Shown here one piece after another: positions 1 to 7,996 of a stretch of 10,275 bases of DNA (positions are counted from its first letter, which is position 1; each line of letters begins with the position of its first letter). A program made the translations under genes and the position numbers. Source of the DNA: Hepatocystis sp. ex Piliocolobus tephrosceles. Lineage: Eukaryota; Apicomplexa; Aconoidasida; Haemosporida; Plasmodiidae. The notes beneath the pieces are model-generated. The model was given only the letters and a program-made list of their open reading frames with translations, was not told the origin of the DNA and did no database searches. Where the stretch lies: NCBI GenBank assembly GCA_902459845.2, contig CABPSV020000699.1:1-10275 (forward strand). Direction: 5' to 3'.

Positions 1-48
1 CGATGTAAGTCACCGCTANNNNATACATTATTGTATGATTGTTCATGC

Positions 49-53
<5 letters not shown>

Positions 54-92
<39 letters not shown>
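54..92. repeat. (TA)n microsatellite
   Basis: About 19 uninterrupted TA dinucleotides lie just after the four-N gap at 19-22. The region 1-270 otherwise holds A-rich non-coding sequence downstream of the COG7-like gene and no gene that I can see. Confidence 0.95.
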
Positions 93-95
<3 letters not shown>

Positions 96-249
96 ATTTT
101 TATGTGAACGCACATTGACAATGGTAACAAAAAAAAAGGGGTGAATCAATATAAAAAAAAATAAATAAATAAAAAAAAAAGGAGAGACAAAAAAATTCAT
201 GAACGATCCAAAATAAATCAAGTATATACAAAAAAATTGTGTCTATCTG

Positions 250-272
250 TTTTTTTTTTTTTTTTTTTTTTT
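250..272. repeat. T23 run abutting the COG7 stop codon
   Basis: On the minus strand the stop TAA (273-271) is followed directly by about 21 further A residues, so the coding sequence ends in a homopolymer. Confidence 0.9.
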
Positions 273-3200
273 ATTTTAAAAATGAACAAGATAAAAACTT
301 TGGAATGTTAGTTGTTGCTTTTAAGATATCATCATCCGTTATATTCAAACTAAACATTTCTTCTTTTTTAGCGTTGTCATTCAGATAGGACTGAAAGGAT
401 AAGTCAATATCTGAACGTTTTTTATTAAGGTCGCTGTTACTATTGTCGTTATTACTAATGTCATTATTATTAATGCTATTATTATCACTTTTGTTATTAT
501 TTTCATTTTCAGAAATAACATAAGAAATAGAATGGTAAAGTAAGTATAATTGTTTATAATTTGTTATTTTAAATTTTTTACATACATTAATATAATAGTT
601 AACATCCACCTGTATTTGCCTAAGCATATTTTTATTTAATGATTCTATAGAAATTATAAGAATGAAATATTTTTCTGATAAATAAAAAAATAGTTCTTGA
701 ACAACATCTTTCTGTTTATTTTCATAAAGTATTTCAATATAAGAAAAAACTGTTTCCATTATTAAACATATATTTTCTTGTGGGTCATATGCTTCCGTTT
801 GTTCGTTATTTTGTATAGAGGTTAATTTTATCATGTACTTATCTAAATAATCATATAATGGAATTAACGTAAAATAAACAACATTATTTAATATTGTATT
901 TTTTATTTCATTTAGTTTACTTATTGATGACTTAAACAAATAATTCCCACATTTTAAAAAGTTTATATTTTCTGTATGTATGACAGTACTAATGGGGGCA
1001 GTAGCATCAGTAGTATTAATAGTACCATTAGTTAATGTGATACTTTTATCATTATTATTTTCATTTGATATATTGTTTACATCTGTTATCTGTTTTTTAT
1101 CATTATTACTGTTTGTACCTATTTCCGCTTTTCCCCTTTGGACATCTTTTATATATCCATCTTTATGATATTTTTTTGTCTCAATTGGATTTATACTATC
1201 ATTTGTATCATGCACCGAACTTATTGATGAGAAACTTGAGTATAAATTTGGATCTAAGCTATTCGTATATTTATCTCCTTTTATCTGTTCTAAGGAATCA
1301 AAATTATTGTTATAAAAAAAGTAGTTGTGTATGTGTGCAACTTGTGAATCAATTTGTAAGGGATATTTTTTTTGTCTATATAAATGTGCTTTTGATATAG
1401 AATTAAAAAGGTTTGTAGTTTTAAAATGGTAATATGTTTTTTCAAAAATAAAAGAAGTAAACAATTCATATTCTTTAATTATCTCATCAAATATATTCAC
1501 TATTTGGATAAAAATTAAAATAACATTTTTAATATAATCAACAACCATGTTGGATGCATAAAATTCTTGTTTCATTTGTAAGGATTCGTTGTTAATAAAT
1601 TCTTGTTGTAAATTGTTTTTTTTTTCTTCTACGTTTTGTTCTATTTTTTTTTTTTTTTTTTTTTCATTTTCTTCTTTTTTCTTTTTTATTTCTTGTTTTA
1701 TATTATATATAATTTCATATAGAAAATTATATATATTAATAAAAAGTAAAAGAAACTCAGTATCATGGATAAAAATAAAAGAAAAAAAAATAACAAATCG
1801 GAAGAAATGAACATTAAATATACTATTATTATTAACTTCTTGTTTTTTTTCTGTTATAATGTTATTAATATTATTTTGTAATTCAATAAAAAAATAAAAA
1901 AGTTTATTTTTTGATAGTAAATCATGTCGATCAAAACTCGTTACTTGTAAATTAACAGTTTCAAAACAACTCATATCATAATGATTTATATCTGTAATAC
2001 TAATAATATATTCATTCATAATTTCGCTATTAATAAAAATAGATTCATTCAATATGTTTTTTAATACATTTTTTTTAGATATTAAAAAAGTACAATTAGA
2101 TAATATATTAACACATGTATTTAATGTTTCCATAATTTTATTTATAAAATTTTTTTTTTTACTAGCACCAGATTTATGCTCGTTTTTTTGCTCATCAACA
2201 TTTTTAAGAATATTTAATTTTTCAATATACACACAAATTACATATATACATTCTTTAAATAAATGTGTAAAAAAAAATTCGATATACATTGCATTACATT
2301 TTTCTGTACTATTTTTAACGTCATTTTTTTTCACTTTATCATAATACAATCCACCAGTTTTATCTATATATATTTTTGAACGTTCTGTTTCGTTAGTTAA
2401 CGTATTTTGTTCCTCTCTAATGTTATTAACTGTAATATTTGGAACTTTCTTTAATATTTCATCATTTTGTTTCTCATTTTCATTTATATTTTTTTCATCT
2501 ATAGACATTGTGCTATTTGTCCTTAATAATAGTGTTGTATTGTCACTATTTATAATACTGTTGTCCTTTTTATTTTTTTTTTCTTGTGCATTCTTTACGA
2601 CTAAAATAACTTGTATAATAACATTTTGCATCGTTTTATTTTTTTCCTCAATAAAAGTTGTAAAATATTGATAATAGTTAATAATACTATTATGAATAAA
2701 TGGGTCATTATCCGATTGAGTAAATTTTATAAAAGTTTTAGTAAAATAATTATCAACAATAAATTGAACAAGTTTTTTCCCTATTTCGTTTATTAAGAAA
2801 TCATTCGTATATATATCAACATTTTCATTTTTTAAGTATGTTTTAAATAAACATACATAAATTTTTAATATTTCCAGTATATCTATGTTACTGTTATCAA
2901 TGATATAAGAACATATAACATTATTTAATACAAAAAAAAAATTTGGAAAAAAGTTACTGGAATATATACAAATATCTTTGGAGATATTTTTTTTTAAATA
3001 AGATATGATTTCTTCATGTTCAATTATATATAGTAAATTTTTGTTTAATGTTAAAACCATATTTATTTTATCGTTTATATCTAATTTTATATTTTTACTA
3101 GCTGTCAAATTTTCATCCATTTCTTTTTGCATTGATAAAAAAGTTTGAAGAAATAGTAACCCTTTTTTTATCTTTTCAAATTTATATTTAGCCTCAAGAC

Positions 3201-3891
3201 TATTTCTTAATAGCTTTTCGAATTTTAAGTTTTCTTTGTTTTCATCATATATAAAACTTAACTTTCTATTACACTCTTTTATATCATTATTTGTATATTC
3301 GTTTTCTTTTTGGTAATCCTGTTGTTTATTGTGATTTGCCTTTTTTTTATATGTTAAATCAATGTTTAACCCATAATATGAGTCTTCTTTTGAATTTTTA
3401 TTTGTACTATCTTGGGCATTTTTATTGTTTTCTATGATTTTTTCATTTAAGCTAACATCCTTAAATGAATTTTGTTGTTCCAAAAGTTGCGTTTGTGTTT
3501 GACCAAGCATCTGATCTTTACTATCATAAACAGTTTGGATCTCCACATTACTTAACATCGTATCGTTCATGTCTCTTACACTGTTAGTGTTACGTAATTC
3601 AAGAATGATCTCATTTGTATGTTCTTTTATTTGCGCAACTTTTTCTTTAAAAATTGTGGTTTCATTACTTATTTTTTCATTAGTATGACTCTTCTGTTCT
3701 TGTAATTCTTTTTTTAATATTTTTACTTTATCCGCTATTTTTTCATTTAGGATATGTTCACACTCTTTATTTGGATAAGTCGACGCATTTGAAAAATCAT
3801 CATTTATTACTATACCAAAGTAATTGTTAAAGAAATCCTCAGCATTATATTCGTTTTTTTTTATTTCTTTTAAAAATATGCTATTATCCAT
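271..3891 (-). CDS. COG7: COG7-like subunit of the conserved oligomeric Golgi complex
   Basis: This is a single open frame of 1206 codons with no intron. The start is the first ATG, followed by MDNSIFLKEI and then a DFFNNYFG segment. That layout matches the start of COG7 proteins (Met-Asp-x-Ser-x-Phe-Leu, then a D..(W/F).N stretch). Residues about 45-100 form a helical segment like the COG7 N-terminal coiled coil. Residues about 985-1107 match the COG7 C-terminal end, with an LRQIQVDVNYYINV segment resembling the family's (A)xQLxxDIDYLxNV. COG7 belongs to lobe B of the COG tether, which captures intra-Golgi retrograde vesicles at the cis-Golgi. Human COG7 is about 770 residues. The extra length here is mainly low-complexity insertions: Asn/Lys-rich at about 140-210, 460-510 and 925-965, a Lys/Glu tract at about 733-760, and an Asn/Ser/Asp tail at about 1127-1160. 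The middle is too divergent for me to align. No membrane anchor or signal peptide is apparent, as expected for a peripheral cytosolic tether. The call rests on recalled family sequence, not on a search. Confidence 0.75.
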   Translation of the reverse strand: MDNSIFLKEIKKNEYNAEDFFNNYFGIVINDDFSNASTYPNKECEHILNEKIADKVKILKKELQEQKSHTNEKISNETTIFKEKVAQIKEHTNEIILELRNTNSVRDMNDTMLSNVEIQTVYDSKDQMLGQTQTQLLEQQNSFKDVSLNEKIIENNKNAQDSTNKNSKEDSYYGLNIDLTYKKKANHNKQQDYQKENEYTNNDIKECNRKLSFIYDENKENLKFEKLLRNSLEAKYKFEKIKKGLLFLQTFLSMQKEMDENLTASKNIKLDINDKINMVLTLNKNLLYIIEHEEIISYLKKNISKDICIYSSNFFPNFFFVLNNVICSYIIDNSNIDILEILKIYVCLFKTYLKNENVDIYTNDFLINEIGKKLVQFIVDNYFTKTFIKFTQSDNDPFIHNSIINYYQYFTTFIEEKNKTMQNVIIQVILVVKNAQEKKNKKDNSIINSDNTTLLLRTNSTMSIDEKNINENEKQNDEILKKVPNITVNNIREEQNTLTNETERSKIYIDKTGGLYYDKVKKNDVKNSTEKCNAMYIEFFFTHLFKECIYVICVYIEKLNILKNVDEQKNEHKSGASKKKNFINKIMETLNTCVNILSNCTFLISKKNVLKNILNESIFINSEIMNEYIISITDINHYDMSCFETVNLQVTSFDRHDLLSKNKLFYFFIELQNNINNIITEKKQEVNNNSIFNVHFFRFVIFFSFIFIHDTEFLLLFINIYNFLYEIIYNIKQEIKKKKEENEKKKKKKIEQNVEEKKNNLQQEFINNESLQMKQEFYASNMVVDYIKNVILIFIQIVNIFDEIIKEYELFTSFIFEKTYYHFKTTNLFNSISKAHLYRQKKYPLQIDSQVAHIHNYFFYNNNFDSLEQIKGDKYTNSLDPNLYSSFSSISSVHDTNDSINPIETKKYHKDGYIKDVQRGKAEIGTNSNNDKKQITDVNNISNENNNDKSITLTNGTINTTDATAPISTVIHTENINFLKCGNYLFKSSISKLNEIKNTILNNVVYFTLIPLYDYLDKYMIKLTSIQNNEQTEAYDPQENICLIMETVFSYIEILYENKQKDVVQELFFYLSEKYFILIISIESLNKNMLRQIQVDVNYYINVCKKFKITNYKQLYLLYHSISYVISENENNNKSDNNSINNNDISNNDNSNSDLNKKRSDIDLSFQSYLNDNAKKEEMFSLNITDDDILKATTNIPKFLSCSFLK

Positions 3892-4424
3892 ACATAGGAA
3901 TTGGGCAGAAGTAAACTAGAGGATGAAAGGTAAAACAATGTGATGAAATGAAACAAAGGAAAATAATAATCTAACACTCTTGCATATGTTATAACTCTTT
4001 AAAATATATCATCATAGGTATATATATATATATATGTATATACATATATGTATAACTTTTAAAAACTATTTTAGTTTTTTAAAATTTTTGGGAAAAAACA
4101 AAAAAAAAAAAAGGAAAATGTAACAACACGAATACCGTATATTTGACAACAAATTGAATAATATAACAGAATAAACAAATCAATTTAATTACTATATGTT
4201 ATATATGTTATATACATAATCTATGTGTTGGGGAATCGTTTTTTTTACTTTATTTCATTCCTAATATGTATTTATCAACTCTTATTTATTATATACTAAT
4301 AAACCAATATGTTCATACAATAGTTAAAAATTGTTGTAATCTTAGTAATGTTTTTATTTTATGCTTTATTTTTTATTAGCTCCTTTTTTTCAATTTTTTT
4401 TTTTAACCTTTTTAACTTTTTTAA

Positions 4425-4496
<72 letters not shown>

Positions 4497-4570
4497 CGGA
4501 TATTATATTGTTTACATTAAAACAAAACTGTTTAATGAAAAACAAAAATGAAAGAAATATGTATGTAAAG

Positions 4571-4639
<69 letters not shown>

Positions 4640-4852
4640 CCATGAGAGTAAATAATTAAATAAACATACGCATGTGTTATAGGAAAGAAATGACAGAATG
4701 AGTAAACATAGATAAATGATAAAAGGAGACCTAAAAGAAAGACGATATAAATAAAAAAAAAATAACCAGAAAAGGAAAAAGGGAAGATTGAAACATTAAA
4801 TAAAACGTACAATATATAAAAAAAAAAAAAAAAAAATGTCAAAAATTGAAAG
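3892..4852. promoter_or_regulatory. Divergent intergenic region between COG7 and the CaaX-like protease gene
   Basis: These 961 bases separate two genes read in opposite directions, so promoters and 5' leaders of both should lie here. Visible contents are a TA tract running into the palindromic TATATGTATATACATATATG-type segment at 4019-4054, short direct repeats of TATGTTATA at 4195-4214, three TTAAC(C/T) boxes at 4403-4426 within T-rich sequence, the T70/A68 pair, and a second A run just before the protease start. I see no gene. No specific transcription-factor site could be assigned. Confidence 0.45.
4427..4638. repeat. Homopolymer inverted repeat: T70, 74-base spacer, A68
   Basis: Uninterrupted T occupies 4427-4496 and uninterrupted A occupies 4571-4638, separated by a mixed 74-base spacer. 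The arms are perfectly complementary, so a single strand, or an RNA crossing the region, could fold into a stem of up to 68 A:U pairs. Open frames here encode only poly-Phe or poly-Lys and are not genes. Confidence 0.85.
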
Positions 4853-5968
4853 ATGATGTTAAACATTTTTTACATAAGCATAATTTTATTGTTATGCACA
4901 AAGTGTTTTGTTATTAAAAATAACCAACAGTTATTACATAAGTATAAAATAAGTAGGAATAATAACAGAAATATTAGCATTGATAACAATAGAAATTATA
5001 GTAAGTTAAGTATATTTAAAGTAAAGAAAAAAAATGGTAAGTGTAATACAATACGAATTTATTTATCAAAGTCAGAAGATGAATCAGACAACAGCAAAGA
5101 TGTAAATAAGAAAAATGTATATAATTTGAATAAAAAAAAATATAGTATTCTTATAAAAACATTAGAAAATATAAAACATGGGTTTTTTTCTATTAAAACA
5201 CGATTATTAAAAATCTCTTTTGTAATGCAACTTTTTATTTCTATAACATTTTTTTTTTTACATTTTAATCTTTTGTCCAAGCATTTTCTTATTTTATTTC
5301 CATATCAATTAGTACCAAACCATTCAAATATTCTTATGAGTCTTGATTTAAATAGTACCATTCTGTTTTTGTCATCGCTTTTTTATTTAAAAGACTTCAA
5401 AACGAATATGCAATTGTTTAAGAACAAATTGAGTTTAAATAAATTTACATTTGAATTAGAGAAAAAAAGGTATAAAAACATTTTGTCTATATCTGTTCTT
5501 TTAATTGCATCCTATATTTTATCAGGTAAACCATAAGAAAAAAAATTATATAACATAAAGTGAAATAAATAAATAATTAAGTAAATAAACACATAATAGA
5601 TAAAAATAAAATAATACAATTAAAAAATAGTAATATTACATGTACTACGAATGGGAAAAAACAATAATATATTCCCATCGGAAAAGAATGTACATACGTG
5701 TATCATATTTATAGAAATAATAATATGTTACATCAGATATGTACATATATATATATGCACATACACATTAATTTTTGTTGTAGGATACGTGTCAATATAC
5801 ACTGAAAAATTTTTAACCATTCTAAAGTCTTCCAACTTGTTTATTTCGAGCAATATTATAAAATCTTTACAGGTACACCAAATTTACGCATATATTTATA
5901 TGAACATTTTATTGTATAAGTTCACCTTTAGTAATTCATAATTGCATATGTATATATAATTTTTTTTA

Positions 5969-6002
<34 letters not shown>

Positions 6003-6562
6003 TACTAACAGGACACTTCGTATGGGTTGCGTGTAGCATAGTAATTTTTAATAAAATGTTATACCCATATTTTAAAAATAATAAAAGTAATTTAAATTTA
6101 CGATATAAAGATAAATGGGCATTTAAAGTTATATATGGATATGTATTTTCTCATTTTATATTTAATATAGTGGATATTATTAATAATTATATTATAAATT
6201 ATTTTACTTCTGAAGATTATTACTTAGATAATAGTATAGATGATATTGTAAGTGAAAAAGAATTAATACCAACAATTTTATGTATCATTAGTCCTTGTTT
6301 CAGTGCACCATTTTTTGAAGAATATATATATCGGTTTTTTGTTCTTAAAAGTTTAAATTTATTTATGAATATTCATTATGCTATCACATTTTCATCATTA
6401 TTTTTCGCAGTTCATCATTTAAATATTTTTAATTTAATACCATTGTTTTTTTTATCGTTTTTTTGGTCTTATATATATATATATACAGACAATATTCTTA
6501 TTACCATGCTTATCCATTCCTTTTGGAATATATACGTATTTTTAACTTCTCTGTCTACTTAA
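4853..6562 (+). CDS. AMR1: CPBP/CaaX-like intramembrane protease, apicoplast-targeted (AMR1-like)
   Basis: I join three exons: 4853-5525, 5784-5872 and 6002-6562, giving 440 codons. All junctions are GT-AG and in frame, and exon 1 ends one base into a Gly codon (residue 225). The mature region carries the three signatures of CPBP glutamic proteases: EEYIYR at 360-365 (EExxxR), FxxxH ending at His392/393, and HSFWN at 426-430 (HxxxN). Some seven to nine hydrophobic segments lie between about 120 and 436. The N-terminus has a hydrophobic signal peptide (about 1-20) followed by a Lys/Asn/Arg-rich stretch with almost no acidic residues to about 72. This is the bipartite leader of apicoplast proteins. 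An apicoplast CaaX-like protease of cyanobacterial ancestry, AMR1, was reported as required for apicoplast biogenesis in P. falciparum, and this is most likely its orthologue. The alternative is the ER Rce1 enzyme of prenyl-protein maturation, but the leader argues against it. The substrate is unknown. Confidence 0.82.
5526..5783 (+). other. Intron 1 of the CaaX-like protease gene
   Basis: The donor is CAG|GTAAAC and the acceptor is TTGTTGTAG|GAT. The intron is 258 nt, phase 1, and splits a glycine codon. Splicing avoids the stop at 5534 and joins a hydrophobic helix ending ILSG to YVSIYTEKF. The intron sequence itself is more A-rich than the exons and contains no conserved domain sequence. 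Confidence 0.8.
5873..6001 (+). other. Intron 2 of the CaaX-like protease gene
   Basis: The donor is ACAG|GTACACC, and the acceptor is a 28-T run ending TAG|ATACTAACA. The intron is 129 nt, phase 0. Exon 3 then reads ILTGHFVWVACSIVIFNK before the first internal methionine (residue 273), so the open frame downstream of the intron begins well before that ATG. Confidence 0.8.
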
Positions 6563-6650
6563 TTTTTTATAATGGACGTTTTTTTATTGTATAAGTTTTA
6601 TCTTTTAAGATTTATCATGTATATTTTAAATATACGAAATGGAAAAAAAT

Positions 6651-6900
6651 GGGTTTAGTTAAGGTTTAGCTAGGGTTTAACTAAGGTTCAGCTAGGGTTT
6701 AGCTAGAGTTTAACTAAGGTTCAGCTAGGGTTTAACTAGGGTTTAACTAGGGTTCAGTTAGGGTTCAGCTAGGGTTTAACTAGAGTTCAGCTAGGGTTTA
6801 ACTAGGGTTCAGTTAGGGTTTAACTAGGGTTCAGTTAGGGTTTAACTAGGGTTCAGTTAGGGTTCAGCTAGGGTTTAACTAGAGTTCAGCTAGGATTCGA
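6651..6900 (+). repeat. Telomere-like 11-bp minisatellite, 22 copies
   Basis: Twenty-two contiguous 11-base units fill 6651-6892, followed by a broken unit at 6893-6900. The consensus is GGGTTYARYTA: the first seven bases equal the Plasmodium telomere repeat GGGTT(T/C)A, and four more (RYTA) are added. There are no length changes, only substitutions. Sixteen units keep GGG, and the others have AGG or GAG. The G-rich strand is the plus strand, the coding strand of the flanking genes. Eleven is not a multiple of three and TAG/TAA occur throughout, so the array does not encode protein. It starts about 90 bases after the protease stop codon and may lie in its 3' UTR. Confidence 0.95.
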
Positions 6901-7310
6901 AAAATGATAATTGTTACGTAAAGAGGTTCATTTTTTGAATAATATTCTTAATACTTAAGCATTAAAACATACGTTTTAAGACTATTATAGGTTAAAAAAA
7001 TATATTACTTATAATTTTATTATTTTAATTTTTTGTTTCATGTTTTACAACGATTTGTTATTTATTATTAACTTACGTTTTTTTTTTATCAATATTTGTA
7101 TTTTATTCTTTGTTATAGCCCAACTTTATATGTGAGAAATAGCATTAATATTTGTAACATATTTTTACTTAGTATATTTTGGTATTTCTGCTATTTTATT
7201 GTAATAGTAGTTGTATGAAATATAAGTAAAGTGATATATTTATAAAATTTTAAAACGTTTTCAATTAAAAAAAAAAAAAGTTTAAGTTTAATACAAATAT
7301 ATTTTGTCAA

Positions 7311-7497
7311 ATGCGTCGAAACAACAGATCATTTAAAATGAGCATTAAATTGTTAAAATGAATTTGGTAAGTATAAAATTACAAAAACCAAAAAGAAGCT
7401 TAAAACAAATATTTAAATATATGTTAATTTGTTTATAAATACTTTAATATTTCTCTGTAGTGTTACATAATTGAATGGGATATTAATGAAACTTAAG
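7311..7497 (+). other. Possible spliced small transcript or 5'-leader intron
   Basis: A strong donor, TTG|GTAAGTATAA, at 7366/7367 faces an acceptor, TTTCTCTGTAG|TG, at 7460/7461, defining a 94-nt intron-sized segment. Splicing would join ATG-AAT-TTG (7358-7366) to a short frame ending in TAA at 7495-7497 and encoding MNLCYIIEWDINET. A separate 16-codon frame starts at 7311. It could be a spliced leader of the EF-P gene 500 bases downstream, a very small gene, or chance. No family is recognised. Confidence 0.25.
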
Positions 7498-7517
7498 AAA
7501 AAAATAAAAAAAAAAAA

Positions 7518-7536
7518 ATAATAATAATAATAATAA
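7518..7536. repeat. (AAT)n microsatellite
   Basis: About six ATA/AAT trinucleotides follow an A-rich stretch. Confidence 0.85.
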
Positions 7537-7743
7537 AATTAAACATGAATATATATATTTTTAAGCATTTATTTTTAATTGAATTCATCGTAAAATTGTT
7601 AAATTTATTTAACATAAAATAATAACAGCTTTTAAATGTAAACGAAAAATATGAGGTTTTTTTTTTTTTATGTAAAACTTATACAGATTGAGCACATATA
7701 TTTATACCTATGTTTATATATTTAAATAAGAATGCAACAACAG

Positions 7744-7791
<48 letters not shown>

Positions 7792-7816
7792 AAAAAAAAA
7801 AAAAAAAATAATAAAA

Positions 7817-7861
<45 letters not shown>
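7744..7861. repeat. A47-C-A17 run followed by (TA)n
   Basis: A runs at 7744-7790 and 7792-7808, broken by one C, lead into a TA dinucleotide tract at 7821-7861. This lies 135 bases before the EF-P start codon and is the kind of dA:dT and TA tract found in Plasmodium upstream regions. Confidence 0.95.
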
Positions 7862-7865
<4 letters not shown>

Positions 7866-7996
7866 CCCATTTTTATTATTAACCAATTTAATTTTTTTTC
7901 ATTGAGTGTATACAGATAAAACATAACATCAAACATTATTTTTTAAGCAAATATTGAGTAAAACAAAAAAAAATAGTAAATGTATATTACATTATT

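Larger units (their letters stand above)
6563..7996. other. Intergenic region, protease gene to EF-P-like gene
   Basis: These 1434 bases contain the 11-bp minisatellite, then A+T-rich sequence with no frame longer than a few dozen codons. A splice-like pair at 7367/7460, an AAT tract at 7518-7536, and a long A/TA tract at 7744-7861 are the only other structured elements I see. The EF-P promoter and 5' leader should lie in the right half. Confidence 0.6.

Noticed and set aside
1..18. GTAAGT at 5-10 beside the gap, resembling a splice donor
   Set aside because: Only four bases precede it and four Ns follow at 19-22, so no exon can be supported.
980..2796. Several hydrophobic plus-strand frames opposite the COG7-like gene
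   Set aside because: These are reverse shadows of an A-rich coding strand. Phe/Leu/Ser-rich translations are expected there and show no family features.
4348..4866. Open frames on both strands encoding long poly-Phe or poly-Lys stretches
   Set aside because: They exist only because T and A homopolymers lack stops. There is no domain, and their ends lie in A+T-rich filler.
5651..5941. A 96-codon frame starting MGKNNNIF
   Set aside because: It crosses intron 1, exon 2 and intron 2 of the protease gene in the exon 2 frame. Only residues matching 5784-5872 are real coding sequence.
7679..7936. A minus-strand 85-codon frame rich in Phe and Ile-Tyr
   Set aside because: It is produced by the A and TA repeats and has no non-repeat core.
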